Of a stretch of 64,000 bases of DNA, positions 1 to 13,152 are shown piece by piece. This DNA comes from Tomocerus qinae (taxonomy: Eukaryota; Arthropoda; Collembola; Entomobryomorpha; Tomoceridae). Position 1 is the first letter of the stretch; each line of letters starts with the position of its first letter. Under the pieces are notes generated by a model that saw nothing but the letters and a program-made list of their open reading frames with translations, was not told the DNA's origin and ran no database searches. The position numbers were made by a program, and so were the translations under genes. The stretch is from assembly GCA_020055645.1 (NCBI GenBank), contig CM034549.1, positions 27,425,930 through 27,489,929 of the forward strand, in the 5' to 3' direction.

Positions 1-125
1 ATGTCATTTGCTTACCTTGCCACGCAACCTTGTTTAAGAAGGCAAACACAAATTTGATCCTAGATACAATAAGTCCGGAATGAATTTATAAATATCTTAA
101 TAATGTACCTGTATTTATTTTATAG

Positions 126-323
126 AACTGTCAATCCTGTGGAAAATTAATTGAAATCCATCAGCAGTTTGTTCACAGTGGGGAACTTTTTTGGCATTCT
201 AATGATTCCTGCATGCAGTGTGAGACATGCAGCAATAGTTTAATTGGTCGGGTAAGATTCTACAGAAAAGATGGACATTTGTATTGCAATAGATTTTGCT
301 CACAGCAAAGAGGTCCTCCATGA
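126..323 (+). CDS. LIM-domain protein (testin/prickle-like), last exon only
   Basis: This is the 3' terminal coding exon (65 codons plus TGA) of a gene whose upstream part lies outside the window. An acceptor (TTTTATAG) ends at 125 and the frame is open from base 126. The peptide is one zinc-binding LIM domain: CQSC near the start, then WHSNDSCMQCETC, then YCNRFC close to the C-terminus. The H-x4-C spacing in the centre of the finger is the form I know from the third LIM domain of the PET/LIM family (testin, prickle), which end soon after it. LIM domains bind proteins, usually at the actin cytoskeleton or in planar polarity. The LIM call is firm; the family assignment is an inference from spacing and from the protein ending six residues after the domain. 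The phase relative to the missing upstream exon cannot be checked. Confidence 0.72.
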   Translation, partial: NCQSCGKLIEIHQQFVHSGELFWHSNDSCMQCETCSNSLIGRVRFYRKDGHLYCNRFCSQQRGPP

Positions 324-402
324 TGTCCGAATGTGTTTTCTTACCTCTGATCGTTGCACTTGTAATTTAAATACATCTTTTATTGTCGATGTTATTTACT
401 AT

Positions 403-408
403 AATAAA
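403..408 (+). terminator. poly(A) signal of the LIM gene
   Basis: AATAAA lies 80 bases after the LIM stop codon, in AT-rich sequence. The spacing fits a short 3' UTR. Confidence 0.5.
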
Positions 409-1040
409 TTATATTTATAGGTATCTTTTTTCCATCTGATTTCTTTTTCCCCGCAATTATTTTTACCACCTCTTTATGTTATCAAATACAAAATTCAATA
501 GTTGTGATGTAGCTGAGTAAAGATTTTCAATCTTTTGGGTCCGTAAGAGAAATGACTACATAATCATAAACATGTTTTATGTTAGGATTTAGGCCATTAC
601 AGCATAAGATATAGGTTTGGTGTCTGGGATTTGGGATCAGGACAAAATGGTACGTTAAACACAAACTTTTGGTTGAATAGCTAAATTGTATAGATGAATC
701 TTCTGGCTATTTAACATGATTTTGTTATGCATCAGAAAAAGTTATGGAATGATAATGAAGTCTCATACATTCAATGATTGATATTTTCAATCTATTGTTA
801 CTCACTTATAATTTAATTTGTGTAATATGTACCGGGAACAAAAACATCAATTATTTGGCCACGTTGCTTAAGTGGTACCTACCTTTAAGTTAGTAGTATT
901 AGTAATAAATGCTTTAAAATAATACATTCATCCAAGATACAACATATAACATAATAAAAAATAACTTAAATACATTCCCCACATAAATTGTACACATGCT
1001 TTAAATCGATTTAAATCAAACTATGTAAATGTTGACTGTT
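409..1040. other. Intergenic, between two convergent genes
   Basis: AT-rich sequence between the end of the plus-strand LIM gene and the 3' end of the minus-strand oxidoreductase. I see no ORF, repeat or RNA gene here, and no clear AATAAA on the minus strand. Confidence 0.5.
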
Positions 1041-4000
1041 TCAAGGGATTTTCCATGTTTCCTTGATCAGATCTGAACCCAGTTCTCCAATGGCAGTACA
1101 CGCTGCTTGAATATTGCACGATGTTATTTGTGGCATTATGCTGAAAAAAAAAGTAAAGTGTTGATTGTTTTTGAAAAGTGAAATCGCTTGAACATAAATT
1201 CAGTATTTAATACCTTGCATCTATAACTCTCAGCCTATCTGTACCACGAACACGTAGCTTTGAGTCCAACACTGCCTTTGGATCTTCCGGTCGACCTAAT
1301 TAAAGAAATGCTGCTCAGTCCATTTCATGTGAAGTTAGTTGCTATAAACTATACTTATTATAGATTACAAAATTAATGAAAATGAGATAATAAGTTCCGA
1401 ACCCATGGCACAAGTTCCTGCTGGATGATACACACTTAGCGTGTAATGTCTGTTAAATTAGATGAGTATCAATGCATAGTATATAAAATTCAGAAAACTA
1501 GAAAAATTTGTATTTTTTAAGCTTCGGTTCATAAAATACCTCAGGTAGCATTCCCAATATTCATCTGTTTTGAATCCATATTCCTTACAACTTGGAAAAG
1601 GTGTAGGAGATAGTCGTCCGTTCAGTTTTTTGAATGATTCCGTATTTTCCACCATATGCAATACTTTCTTAATCCCTAAAATTATCCATAATGCAATGTC
1701 GAGACATTATTTACGTTTAGGGATTTTTTATTGACCCTGAAGATTTTTTCAATTTTACCTTCAAGAGTTAAAGCTACATCGTCAGGATGTTCTAGGTAAT
1801 TCGGGTCTATAAGGGGTGGTGCTTTAGGATCTGATTTGGATAATAAAACCTGCCCTCGTGATTTTGGTCTACTGGCGACAGCCATTATGTGAAAAGAATC
1901 ATGACCGACTACAGGTCCATAAAATTCTGCAGCTATATCGCTCTTGAGGTTGTAAAGCTTTGCCAAAATTTCTGGGGCACCAACGTCAACTGGGATTCCC
2001 AGTAAGATGAGTTGTAGATCTGGCCAATGTACACCGTTGATTTTCCCAAGCAAAAGAGAATTGTTAGAGTTGACAAATCCAGTGGCCATAACGCCTGCTT
2101 GACTCAATGGGCCTGAACCTCCCGTTAGATACTGAAGGAGATCCGAAGGGCCAGAATCTCTACTTGCAAGATAAGTGATGGGATTTCTTTTGTCAGAGTT
2201 AGGGTCGATAATGAATGGTCCCACCAATGCCACGACTGAAAATTAAGACAATATTAGTCTGGCTTATGCATATAAACCATCTAAGGCTGTATTTAAACAA
2301 ACATGTACCATGGTCTTGAAGATTTTGGCCCACTCCAGGAAGATTAACGCGTGGTTCGATCCCAACAGATTGAAGATGTTGTGATGGCCCAATTCCTGAC
2401 TGCATTAGAATTTTAGGAGATCCCACTGTGCCAGCACTTATGATGACTTCCTTATTGACCTTAGCAATATAACGGAGCCCGCCTCTTTCATACTCAACCC
2501 CATATGCCAGATTGTTTGATCCTTTGAAAAGAATCTATAAATGTCAATCAGGGTTCGTTAAAATCAGATTGCTATAATTGGTTGAACTAATATGGTCTCA
2601 ATGCTAATAATCTTGCAATCATCTCAATAATTTTGACCTGATTTCAATAATTCATTTCTACAATCATTTCTTAAGACAATACTATATTAGGAATAGATAC
2701 CTACTTACGATAAATCTTACGCATCAAAGTACGTCTTACCTTGATCTATACCTAAACGCACCTTGTTAATTTCTGTTTGTCTTCCGTGTGAATACAAACA
2801 ATAAAACTCAATAGAATAATAAAATGGTGGACATACTTTAGTAACGAGTGAGTATTTGCGTATAGTGAGACGATCTCTTCGTGTGTGTCTTATTGGACGA
2901 ATGAATGCATTGTAACTACTCATTCGTTGACCTCGTTTGGCATTGAAAACGAACTCGTTGAATCCTATCACATAAACAATGATCTTTAAAATAGGCACAA
3001 GATTCTCTTACCTACTTTGTACAAAGTAAAAGTATTTCTGAAGTGAATGTGAAATTATTGTTATAACATTACCTTCTTGATAAGGTGCGTTTAAATCTAT
3101 TTTAGAATATCCCATCTCCTCTGCTGCGCTTAAAAATGGCTTTACCAAAGGATTCCAAGATGCACGCTCCAGAGTGATTTCTCCTGAACTTCCGTGGAAA
3201 TTTTCTAAATTGGAAAGAATTTAATCCATTAATGAAAATAATTTCGTCCTAACAATTCGTTGCTCAATGAACTTACTGTCTCCATCTCCTTGATAATTTT
3301 CAGAACGTTTAAAATATGGAAGCATGTTGTCGTAGGTCCAACGGTCGTCATCAACTTGATAAGCCCAATTGTCGTAGTCAAAAGGGTGACCTCTGACCCA
3401 CACCATGAAGTTTAAATTGCTGCATATCAAAAGATATGAATTTTTATCTCTACTTAACCTTGCATAGTGGTAGCTACTATTTAGCTATGCATTGATGTAT
3501 TCTGTAGCTAATTCTATTTTAGTAAATACAAGTTCGTACCTTGTCCCACCTAAGCCTTTTCCTCTTGGCCAGTAACTAGTCTACAATGCGAAATCAACGA
3601 TTATTTTTTGGACCTCATATATAAAGTGGAATTTTTGGATTTTAATGTGGAAAAGAATTTTCCAATTTAAAATTCAATATAGAATTTAATGCAAAAAACA
3701 ACAACATAGATGCCGAACAACGACAAGGGTACCATAAATTGTAAGTTAACTGTAAGTCAAATGAGATAAGTAGTTTTAAAGGTTGTTCACCTGGTTGTTT
3801 AATGAGAAACAAGAATATTTTTGTGGAACCGTGTAGTAGGTCCAATCTAAAGTTGGATTTTTCAACATAAGTGGTGCCATTGCGGGCACATTTTGTAAAG
3901 GGAAAGGTTCACCTCCAGCCTTAAATGTAAATATAATTGATTATTGATACTGTACTTCCATCTGTACACCGAAATTGATGTTATTGCTTAAAAAATCCAA

Positions 4001-4448
4001 CCTCTATTAGTAACACTCGATAGTTTTCAGACAATCTGCTTGCAACCTGTTTGTAACAAATACATACATGAAAGAAAATGGTTTTGGAACGCTTCCAGTT
4101 AGTTATGAGATTTCTGGAAGAAATCATATCAAGTTGTAATATAAAATCTTTCTTACCACATTCCCTGTAGACCCTGCACCAACTATAGTTAGAGAACACA
4201 TAGCAAAAGAAAGTAATGTTTTATTTGTCCATTTTAAAATGCATAGAAAGGAAACATAATTGAAAGACAATCTTACCAACAACAAAATCATAAGTTTCTT
4301 CATTTGCAACAAAGTTAATTCTATCAGCTACTTCTTCGAAAATTGAGAATTCCATAATTAAAAGTGGCAAAATGGCAAAACCACTTGAGAGTAATAATGT
4401 CATTAATCCCGACATAATCGGATTGGCCGCTATAGGTGCCGGGGCCAT
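1041..4448 (-). CDS. GMC oxidoreductase (glucose dehydrogenase [FAD, quinone]-like), 14 exons
   Basis: Exons (minus strand): 4448-4277, 4182-4157, 4046-4002, 3919-3791, 3580-3540, 3419-3277, 3204-3073, 2964-2837, 2534-2309, 2235-1759, 1675-1540, 1449-1403, 1295-1214, 1140-1041. All join in phase and give 627 aa, normal for an insect GMC enzyme. The N-terminus is hydrophobic (about residues 13-33), suggesting a signal or membrane anchor. The FAD-binding GAGSTG is at about 59-64, GMC signature 1 (PRGKGLGGTS) at about 129-138, and signature 2 (SAGTVGSPKILMQSGIGP) at about 305-322. The catalytic His is in YHPAGTCAMG (about 560) and the partner Asn in TSCNIQAA (about 604). The family oxidises sugars, alcohols or ecdysone-like substrates with FAD; the substrate here is unknown. 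No stop or frameshift was found, so it looks functional. The Asn motif is diverged from the usual GNTNAP. The donor after exon 3 is weak (GTTGGA). Confidence 0.93.
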
Positions 4449-6396
4449 TGTGACTATTTTATTATTGTAATTCGCGTCACAACACTTAAAAGTAGTTACG
4501 TATGATCACATATAATGACAACTACTGCCAATACTAGCCAATAACCATCAGTGAGAATTTAACAACTATCCACAAAGAACGTGGATCACTTTTACCAGGC
4601 ACTTTAACTAGATCAAACAATTTTTAGTTCAAGGTAGCAATTCATAGGTACCTAACACTTGCACTATAATTTCTAATTTGACAGATGCATAATGCATAGA
4701 GCCGTTCATTTCGATTTTATCCATGAAACTTTTACTACAGCACAAATTACTTCTACCTGCGTTCACAACTACAGGACAACATAAAATAAAATGTCATATT
4801 AAGAAACAGGCTGATTTGTTCATGTAAGCTAAGCAGTGAATACAGAAATGAAAAAGAACGCACTGCACTACTTAAATGTACCTCAGTATGTGGCTATGTT
4901 CATCATACATTTGCGGTGCATGTGCACATACTACATACCACAGGATTTTAATTGTGTAGGATAAATGATGAAGTATCCCTTTCTTAGTATGTAGTGAGTA
5001 TTTTGTAAATACAGTTGGTAATCATAGATGCACATTTTCTTTTCTATAAACGATATTAGTTTTAGTTAATTCATAAGCTAACACAGTAACAGTAAATGAG
5101 TAAGCTTAAAGTTATATAAAAGTACAGCAACAAAGAAACGAAGGCTGACCTATCATCGTAAACAAAGCAGAGTTACTATTGTAAAATGACTATAGCATGT
5201 ACTTCAGAAGAGCAAGCATAGATAAAGGTGAGTGTGTACTGTACACTTGTCTCTAATATTGAAATTGTGTCGAGCAGTGTGTGCCAATAATTCGCAATAG
5301 TAATTTCCTACTCATGCATAAGGTTTGATGTGAATTAAGACTGTAGTAAAGGCTCGTGCTAAAACCATATGCAATAGCTGAAAGTACAATAATCGTACGT
5401 TGCACCCCTAAAGCACATAAAATGAATATGAAGGCATTTGTTTTCACGACTGGGCTATTAACATCTACTATTTCTTGGTTGCCTTGAATTCATTTACAGC
5501 AAATCTAACTTTTGCTTATTATAGCCGTATAGATCAGTTGAATGCATTTGCAGATGATAGACAGTGCAACGATATGATGGTACTGCCGTCTGTGCCTATA
5601 TATTATATTTACATGGATGCCCTAATTACAAATAAGGCAAATTGTTACGGCTATTCATCATATAACAATAATGGGCATGTATCCATTCATATCACTCAAA
5701 AATACGCGGAGGAATGTTTATATGGTCAATTTCGTGTTTAATTTATGTACTATTAGCAAACACTTATCTTCTTAAGACTTGGGCATACATAAATATACTT
5801 AAGTCAAACAAATAAGACATTTGCTAGGAATGAATGTTAGCTAATAAAGAATCAATAACCAGTGTTTCAAAAAAAGCTTCATATCATCAGAGTTAAATTA
5901 TGGCTAATTGATGCACCAATATGACTCAAAAATAGAAAATAATGTGTTAACAAGGCTGTTTTGAGATAGCCATATTGGACAGCATTATTTCAGTTTAAGT
6001 GCCTTTTACAACATTTTACTATTATGTTTATAAAGGAATTATATTCTAGGAGATAAACGCCTGAGAAAAAAAATCAAATGTATATTATAATCTTAATAGT
6101 TGCTGCGTGTAGCTAATAATCAACAAATGAAAAAATCTCCATTGCATTCCACAAATGTTTTTTCTACGTGTACCTATATGCTTAGGATAGAAATGCGAGT
6201 TAAATAGAGATAATAATAGGTATGAGGTACTTATATTAACATCGTCAGATATCTCAAAGTTTTATCTGTAGCTCCTTGTACCACATATTATTGTTCGAAG
6301 TTGGAATTAGCTCCTAATTAGATTATCTACCATAAGAAACCGATTAATTATCACATTTTGGAAGGAAACAATTGGATAAGGATATGAACGGAAGTG
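4449..6396. other. Intergenic region without a supported gene
   Basis: This covers the upstream flank of the oxidoreductase and the 3' flank of the next minus-strand gene. A plus-strand frame stays open for 88 codons at 5475-5741 but begins at TTG, has no recognisable domain and no splice partner, so I leave it unannotated. I see no TATA box, tandem repeat or RNA gene. Confidence 0.4.
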
Positions 6397-6402
6397 TTTA
6401 TT

Positions 6403-9372
6403 TTATGGACAAATTAATGTGGGATTCCCAGATTTCCATGTGATACCGAATAGCAGTTGGCAAACGTTTGGTACATAAAAAATGACATCTTTATCTGCAA
6501 ATGTGGAGAGTCACGAATAAAGGAAGCGTTTATTAGGATGTTGTGTAATATACTGATAGAGCCACACATAGGTTAGTGTGGTGAGTAAGCTTAAATGGGT
6601 AAGGGTAGCAAGTGAATGAAACTTTTCTCACAGCAAAGCATTATGTAATGCTTTATTTGCAATTGAAACTGAGTGCATAAACAAAACTAGGTGTCAATTA
6701 AAGTATAAAGGTACCGGTAGAGGAAATGAAAAATACTTGCGATTAAGCGAAGTTGAGGCAAGTCGTAGAATATTCTCTGAGCTAGTTCCCACGTCTGACA
6801 AAGTTCAACTGGGTAATCCGACTCCCAATGCCTTTGTTTAGAGTAGTTGAATATGAACAAACAAAGAGATTTGCAAAACTGCTTAGAGTAATGACTGAAT
6901 AATGTGAACTCACTAAATAAACAAAGTTTTGGGAATTTCAGTAACTGGTGCAAGCAAGCAGTCTAGGTAAAGTAATTCTCTCGCACATAACAGGTTCATT
7001 TATATGGTACTATTATGCAATGTACAATATTGTGGACAGTTAATGAACATCTTTGAAGAAATAGTTTCTTATATGACCATGTATTTGTATATTATGGTCA
7101 TTATTACAACTTTTATATACGTAGGTACACACGGGTGGGAATCTAAAGATCTACACAGAGTCAAGCAAATAATAACATCATACACGTAGTGAATTCAATT
7201 TTTCGTGAATAATTCAGAGTTATCTGACTTTGATAAAGAATGTCAATGATTTGACTTTTTGTTGACATACATGCATTAAGTTCTGAGTTTTAAACTGAAT
7301 TTTCCCCGACGTTATAAATAAGTACCTACCTATCTACTATTTGTTTGTCCTATGTTTGTACGTATAAAGGTGTACGAACAATTGTAATAATAGTCATAGC
7401 TCTATCTTATTAAAATGCTAATCTACATCATTTTTACAAATGTAAAAACAAACTGCATGCAATAACAAATGTTATGAGAATTCTGTTCATTTTTTAACTG
7501 CCACTATTACAAGTGCAATATCATTTTATTTTGGGAACTGCTATTATGTTCTTCAGACCCTGCTCGTAAAATAAACAATGTTAACAGTTTCATTTACAAT
7601 CACAATGAACATGAAAAATGCAAATGTGTATTTCAGGCAAAACGTTAAAAGTTCACCCAAACGTTTTTAAAACTATGAAATCACAATAGTCAGTTGAACT
7701 CAAGATACCTTTAGTGACTATTATTGGGACTGGCGTCAGGTAGCCTGATAGTCAAAGCAAAAAAATTACAACTCAATTTTTTTCTTATTTCATTTCCATG
7801 GAAATCAGTAGGGCTATCCCTATCTCTGCCCTATCAGTCCCCATCTCACCTTCTGGTTCTCTTTGGCACAAAATTGTCGAATTTTGTACCAAAATGAAAA
7901 AAAATTGAATTTCAATTGTTTACATCTGACTATCAGGCTACCTCATCCCAGTCCCAATAATAATCACTAAGGTAATTATCTTGAGTTGAACTGATTAGTA
8001 ACCACCTATATTCATTCTAAAAGACTATTGGTTGGTAACACATGTTTAATTAGTACCTACATTGGTATAACTTATCAGGCTATGAACAAACTCAAAACTA
8101 GACAATTAATGAAGATTGCATGCTGTTTTAAGAAGTGACATATATTATAGCAGATACGGTAATTAATGGTTCTATTAGTTGGTAATTACCCAAATCGATT
8201 CTTCGAAGAACGCAGAAGTAATGATAATTGTATGGGAAATAATAAATGATTTCGCATGTAAAATTAATATTTATTTGGGATTCTTCTAAACATTCTCAAT
8301 AGTCAAAACCCAACTAAGGAACACATTATTATTTTGATTTTTGTTGTCAAATATTTAACAATTGTTTTTAGTTGTAATTTCATTTTAATATAGAACTATA
8401 TGTATTGGTCCCTGTTCAACATCAGTCCATTGTCGTAACTTATAGTCATGGTCATGGTATGAGTTCATTTGAAAAAATATACGTTGATTATCCAGGAATA
8501 AAATGGCACCAGGAACTTATCCACCAGGAAATCTAGTTCAAAACCATTAAAGAACTGAAATTACCCATCAGTTGAAATTATAAAATATATTTCACACCTT
8601 ATACCCAAACAGCTAATCAACTGCAAGTGAATACTACAAGCAACAACAATTGGTTATAAATATATATGCATGTATCATACATGTATAAATAAATTCATGA
8701 TATCAAATTAATTACGTACTTCTTTGTAAATATGTCTGAGTCCACCCAGTCTGGCACTCTACCTCTACCCCTAACTACGGACTTCGGACCAATTTTTCCC
8801 CTGCCCCCTCTGGTGCTGGTTTGTACTGGAGAGCGACTTTGATTGGCAGGAGTTGAAATGGCTGCTGGACGCTTTCCACCTCTGGGTGATTTTGTACTTT
8901 TCGGTCCAGGTTTTCCTCGTTTACCAGTTACAGGTTCTGGATCTGGCTCCGCAGACATATCCAGAGTACTTTCAGATACATTGCTAGCCACTTCTGACTC
9001 TTCTACTTCGGAGGTTGACGCTTCTTGTGGGTCCTCTCTAGTGTCTCTAGATTTAAAACATAGAAACGCTTTAAGTAAACTATATTTCTCATTGCTTCAA
9101 ATATTATTTCCATTTTTCGTATTTTTCAACCTTGGACTTCGACGTTTTGATCTCTTGCTTGCGGTACTTCCAGCGATTATAGATCTTTCTTCCTCCTCTT
9201 CTTCCTGGGCTTGTCGTCGAGCCTTGTCCTTTGGGTGCACAGCTTTCTTATGTGCAGCCCATTCCGCCTTCGAGGTGAACTCAAATCTTCCTGGACATTT
9301 TTTACAGTTGTACCTAACACCCACTTCAGAATTATCCGAATCTGATAGATTTCCTCCCCTTCTAGAACTCAT
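6403..9372 (-). CDS. C2H2-like zinc finger / AT-hook-like nuclear protein, 4 exons
   Basis: Exons (minus strand): 9372-9131, 9046-8720, 6831-6737, 6494-6403. The phases (2, 2, 1) agree at every junction and give 251 aa. Residues 23-46 form a single finger, C-x2-C-x14-H-x4-H (CKKCPGRFEF then AAHKKAVH). It is followed by a Glu run, serine-rich acidic sequence, then basic Gly/Pro/Lys/Arg stretches (GKRGKPGPKS, RGGRGKIGPKS, VRGRGRVP) like AT-hooks, and a C-terminal part of different character (HWESDYPVELCQTWELAQ). This suggests DNA or chromatin binding in the nucleus; I do not recognise the family. Exons 1 and 2 are certain as coding sequence. Exons 3 and 4 rest on good acceptors, phase fit and amino-acid quality. 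An AATAAA (minus strand, 6402-6397) abuts the stop. The ATG at 9372 is the first Met in frame. Confidence 0.66.
7691..7993. repeat. 303-bp inverted-repeat element (MITE-like) in an intron
   Basis: The left end starts CAGTTGAACTCAAGATA and the right end is its near inverse (TATCTTGAGTTGAACTG). The arms match over about 90 bases, including TTATTGGGACTGG and GAGGTAGCCTGATAGTC-type segments, with small indels. There is no coding capacity. It looks like a non-autonomous DNA transposon inserted in the second intron of the zinc-finger gene. I could not fix a target-site duplication, so no superfamily is assigned. Confidence 0.75.
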
Positions 9373-12300
9373 TTTTTCACAATACGTGGCCAAGTCCTAG
9401 ACGCCTATAAGTTGTAAAATATTGATTTTATCCTTTCCACTAAAAACTATTAACTTAATGAAATAGTTCTATGCGGAAATAAAATATTAATGTTGTAATT
9501 AATGATTTCATTTCATAGAATTTTGTAGAATAAAAATTTTATCATAACTATCATCATCCTTGTTGGAAGACCAGCTATAGATTATTAGCTGAACTATAAG
9601 ACATAAAGCCTTGAAATGAAACGAAATAATATGGCATTAGATTTATTCCGGTATACATTTAGCTGTTAATCTCAATTCTTAATTGATAACAACTTTTCAG
9701 TGTGTGATTGTGTAGAGATATAGAAATCAGCAATACATATGATTATAGGTTCCTATCCTACCACACACACTCTCACTCCTATTCCTTTATCCTGCCTCAG
9801 CCTCATATAACATCAGTAAATTAAATGTGTATCATAAATTCCTGTAAAAGTGAATGAACACGAATATAAAAATCGCTATATGTAACCATTAAAAACGGAA
9901 TTATATTTTGTATTAACTGCATAGTATTCTTACCTTAGACAAAATCTGGAACTGCCACTATTTTTAACTAGATTTCAAACTGTTTTCAGTTCAGAAATTC
10001 CAACTGTTGCATATCTGGTTGTTGATTCAGGAAAGGGAAGTCAGTAACTGTAACAAACAGAGTGTGCAGTGTGTAAGATAAGTAAAAGGCGGGCTAAAAG
10101 TAAAGGAATTTTCTCTCAGATTGTAAATGAGAACAGAGAAGATCTTGTATTATTTGGTTGGATATGAGACAGTTCGACTCAAACAAGTTGGCCTTGTCGA
10201 CTGTGTTTAGTATTGTATAATCATTATAGGTATGTATGGTATGAATTCACATTATATAAAGAGCTTTTGAGTTCTTTAATTTAATATCCAAAATCAGTAA
10301 CAAGCAACACTGAATCCCGACTTGGTGTTATTGTGAATGAACTATTATGATGTTGGATTTATTGAAACAATGTGGTCAATTGGAGTTTTTAGCAATTGTT
10401 GGAAGCGTGGACGGTAGAGGAAAAATGGTTGTCGGGCTTTATTCAATGTAGTTGGGATAGAAATAAGGTTAAGTCAAGCTTTCCTGGAACTGAAAAAGAC
10501 TTTACGTAGAAGTACACATTCTACCTGAAGAATTGTATAGGGTTATAGTTATAAATACTGCATTTGTTGGTAATGTGAGTCATACCTGTACCTAGTAGTC
10601 TGCTTAAGCTTAATATTTCCCTATCACTACTTTTTTTGAATAACATTTAGTAAGTAAATCACGTTATGAGACTTATGAACATCTTACCTATATAGTCAGG
10701 ATGTTGGGGGAGTTGAGACCTTAATAGGAATTACAATATTATATCCACAAGTAAAATATTATTTTCTTGCTGGTGTTTGTAATTTGTAGCTTTGTGCTAC
10801 ACTTTACATTACTATTTTACCTACATGCTTTACGAACAAGTGCGGTGCGAGTGCGAGTCGATGCGAGTAGGTAAATAATGGGAAGGATAGTAATTAAATA
10901 ATAAAATAAGATGACCCTATAAAAAACCTATAAATATGTTATGGAGAACCATGGAGAACCTAATGAACATGACTGACATACTTGACTGAATTACAGTACG
11001 GCACGATAGTATTAATACCCATTGATATTATATTACTAGTTTGTGCATACAACAGTGTCTGTAGAATGGATCCTAAATGTTAGGAAAACATCCACAAATA
11101 CCAACCCAAAAATTATTCTTGTCTATTTTCCATTTCATATTTTATGTCCTATACTCGCTCACGTAACCACCAACTGTTGTAGAAACTACAGAAAAATGAA
11201 ATGCAAAACAAAACTATATGGAACAAATGATAAAACTTGTTTTTGTTAATGAGCATCATAAAATGGTCAAGGACAAATCGAATTATCATCAATAAAAGTT
11301 TTAGCCCCATAAAACATATTCATACTCTTCTAAAAGATTTATAGTAACTAGATAACTAGATGCTGCAAACCATTTCATATTTGTCCTTGTGGCCATTGCT
11401 CTTACAAGGGAAATAATAATTTTAACCTAAGAAAAATGTCGACCAATCGTGGCCTTCATTTAGCTACTGCAGAGTTCGTAGAGTCGTTTGTCTAGCTTGA
11501 ATATTAGTAAAATCAACTTTATCGATAATTTCCATATCCATCTAAGTTGTAATTTATGTACCACATTTTGCATGGAAATGGTGAATTTTTCTTAAGACAA
11601 TTATCAGTGCATGTTCCAAGCACTGGAATTAAGGAATACCAAATCATATATGCATGTATGCTAGGTAAACAAAAATATTAAAACTGCGGAGAGGTAATCA
11701 TAGGCGACATAAATACTGTCTACAACTTAACTACCTACGTACCACTTATGTTAACACCGAATCGGTTTCCCACTGTGCTAATATACATTGTCTCCATAAT
11801 AATTACAGTGTTTATGCTATAAGGTAATTTTTTGTAATGAAAGTATCACTGATATCACTCCAGCCTAGAATATATGTTTTGGAAATGTTGTTTGGGGAAA
11901 TGTGTAGATTATATATTACACTAATAATTTTGCACACAAAATGTTTTTGAAATTCCATGTGAAGCTCTTACTTGAAAGGCTTGGTATCTTTACTCTACAT
12001 AAACGTAATCTTTTAAACATAAAGTGGGGCATGCGCATGGAATTTTTTTTGTATTAATGTATTAAGCTTTGTATATTTGTCCGTAATATTTTGTAATTAA
12101 TGAGTAAGGGTAATATTTTGCAATTAATGAGCAAGGACTAGACTTAGACTATCAGTACTGAGTCCAATCAACGGTCTATGAATTTCGGGCCAATGCGCAG
12201 TCGCTAGAAATTTACTGATTTCAACATTTTCTAGCACACTTTGTGTGCTAGGATTCAGCTAGTAAACTTATAACTATGTAATTTTAAGCTGATCTGTTCT

Positions 12301-13152
12301 GATAAGCAATAATGTTTTAAAAAATAGCAAGTCGAGTTCGAACAGTTCATTTTACAAAATTACGATTATATTCCCATCTCAAGATCTATAGTCCCTATAC
12401 TACACTATTATGTATTACTAGTGAACCCAGCTAAGGGGTAAATCTAGTACTCAAGAGAAATTCAGAAGGCCACCCTTCACAGTAATAAAAACAATTTCGA
12501 AAACATCCCAATAGGTTATTATGTTACCTTTGTAAATTTAAATATTTAAACACTTAAATATTTAAATTAATATACTTTTATTATCTTGTGTTTGTTAAAA
12601 TTAGCTGCAGCCCCAACTTCCTGATAAACAGGAATTTCCTGCACCAAAATAATAACTGTAGATCGTAGCATCAAATTCAGGGAACAATTTCAGACTCCAT
12701 TTTTGAAAAAAATCCCACAAAGTCACCAAACAGAAACAGCTCCCTTTTTAAATCAAAAAATAAGATTCTCCCTGGGATTTTGGAAATACGTACAAATTCA
12801 AAGAGTACAACTTACGAATAAATATTTTTAAAGAATAAATAGTTAGTTACCCAGTACTGTTATTTAACTCTATAAAAAGGTGTGCCAACTGCCAAAGGAA
12901 TCAATATAGAGTAGTAAAAAAGTAAACCCAGTTCTGAAAGTTTGTCGATATAACAGAACCAATTTGGATTAGAAATTTTGAAATGCTATTTAATAAGTCA
13001 CGTTACGATCATTACGAAATGTCCCCTTTCGCCAATCATTTCCATTCAATCACGAATCACCACCATTCAACCTTCTTGTGTAAATTTCTATTGTTTTGAT
13101 GTTACAACGTTACAATAATATGAAACGACTCTTTTCGGTTGTTTAGATGAAT
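9373..13152. other. Long intergenic stretch, no gene seen
   Basis: About 3.8 kb of AT-rich sequence upstream of the zinc-finger gene. All open frames are short and have no domain or splice partner. It may hold the promoter of the zinc-finger gene near 9373-9600, but I see no core element. A short GC-richer patch (GTGCGGTGCGAGTGCGAGT) at about 10840 is the only local anomaly. Confidence 0.4.

Noticed and set aside
3073..3204. Suspected frameshift in exon 7 of the GMC gene
   Set aside because: Re-reading the bases at the line junction near 3180 removed the extra base; the exon is 132 bases and in phase.
5475..5741. 88-codon plus-strand frame as a gene
   Set aside because: It starts at TTG, has no domain, no signal peptide and no splice partner.
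8843..9400. Plus-strand 185-codon frame opposite the zinc-finger gene
   Set aside because: It is the complement of coding exons with a typical antisense composition (Ser/Leu/Phe-rich) and no domain. The minus strand has the finger and splice sites.
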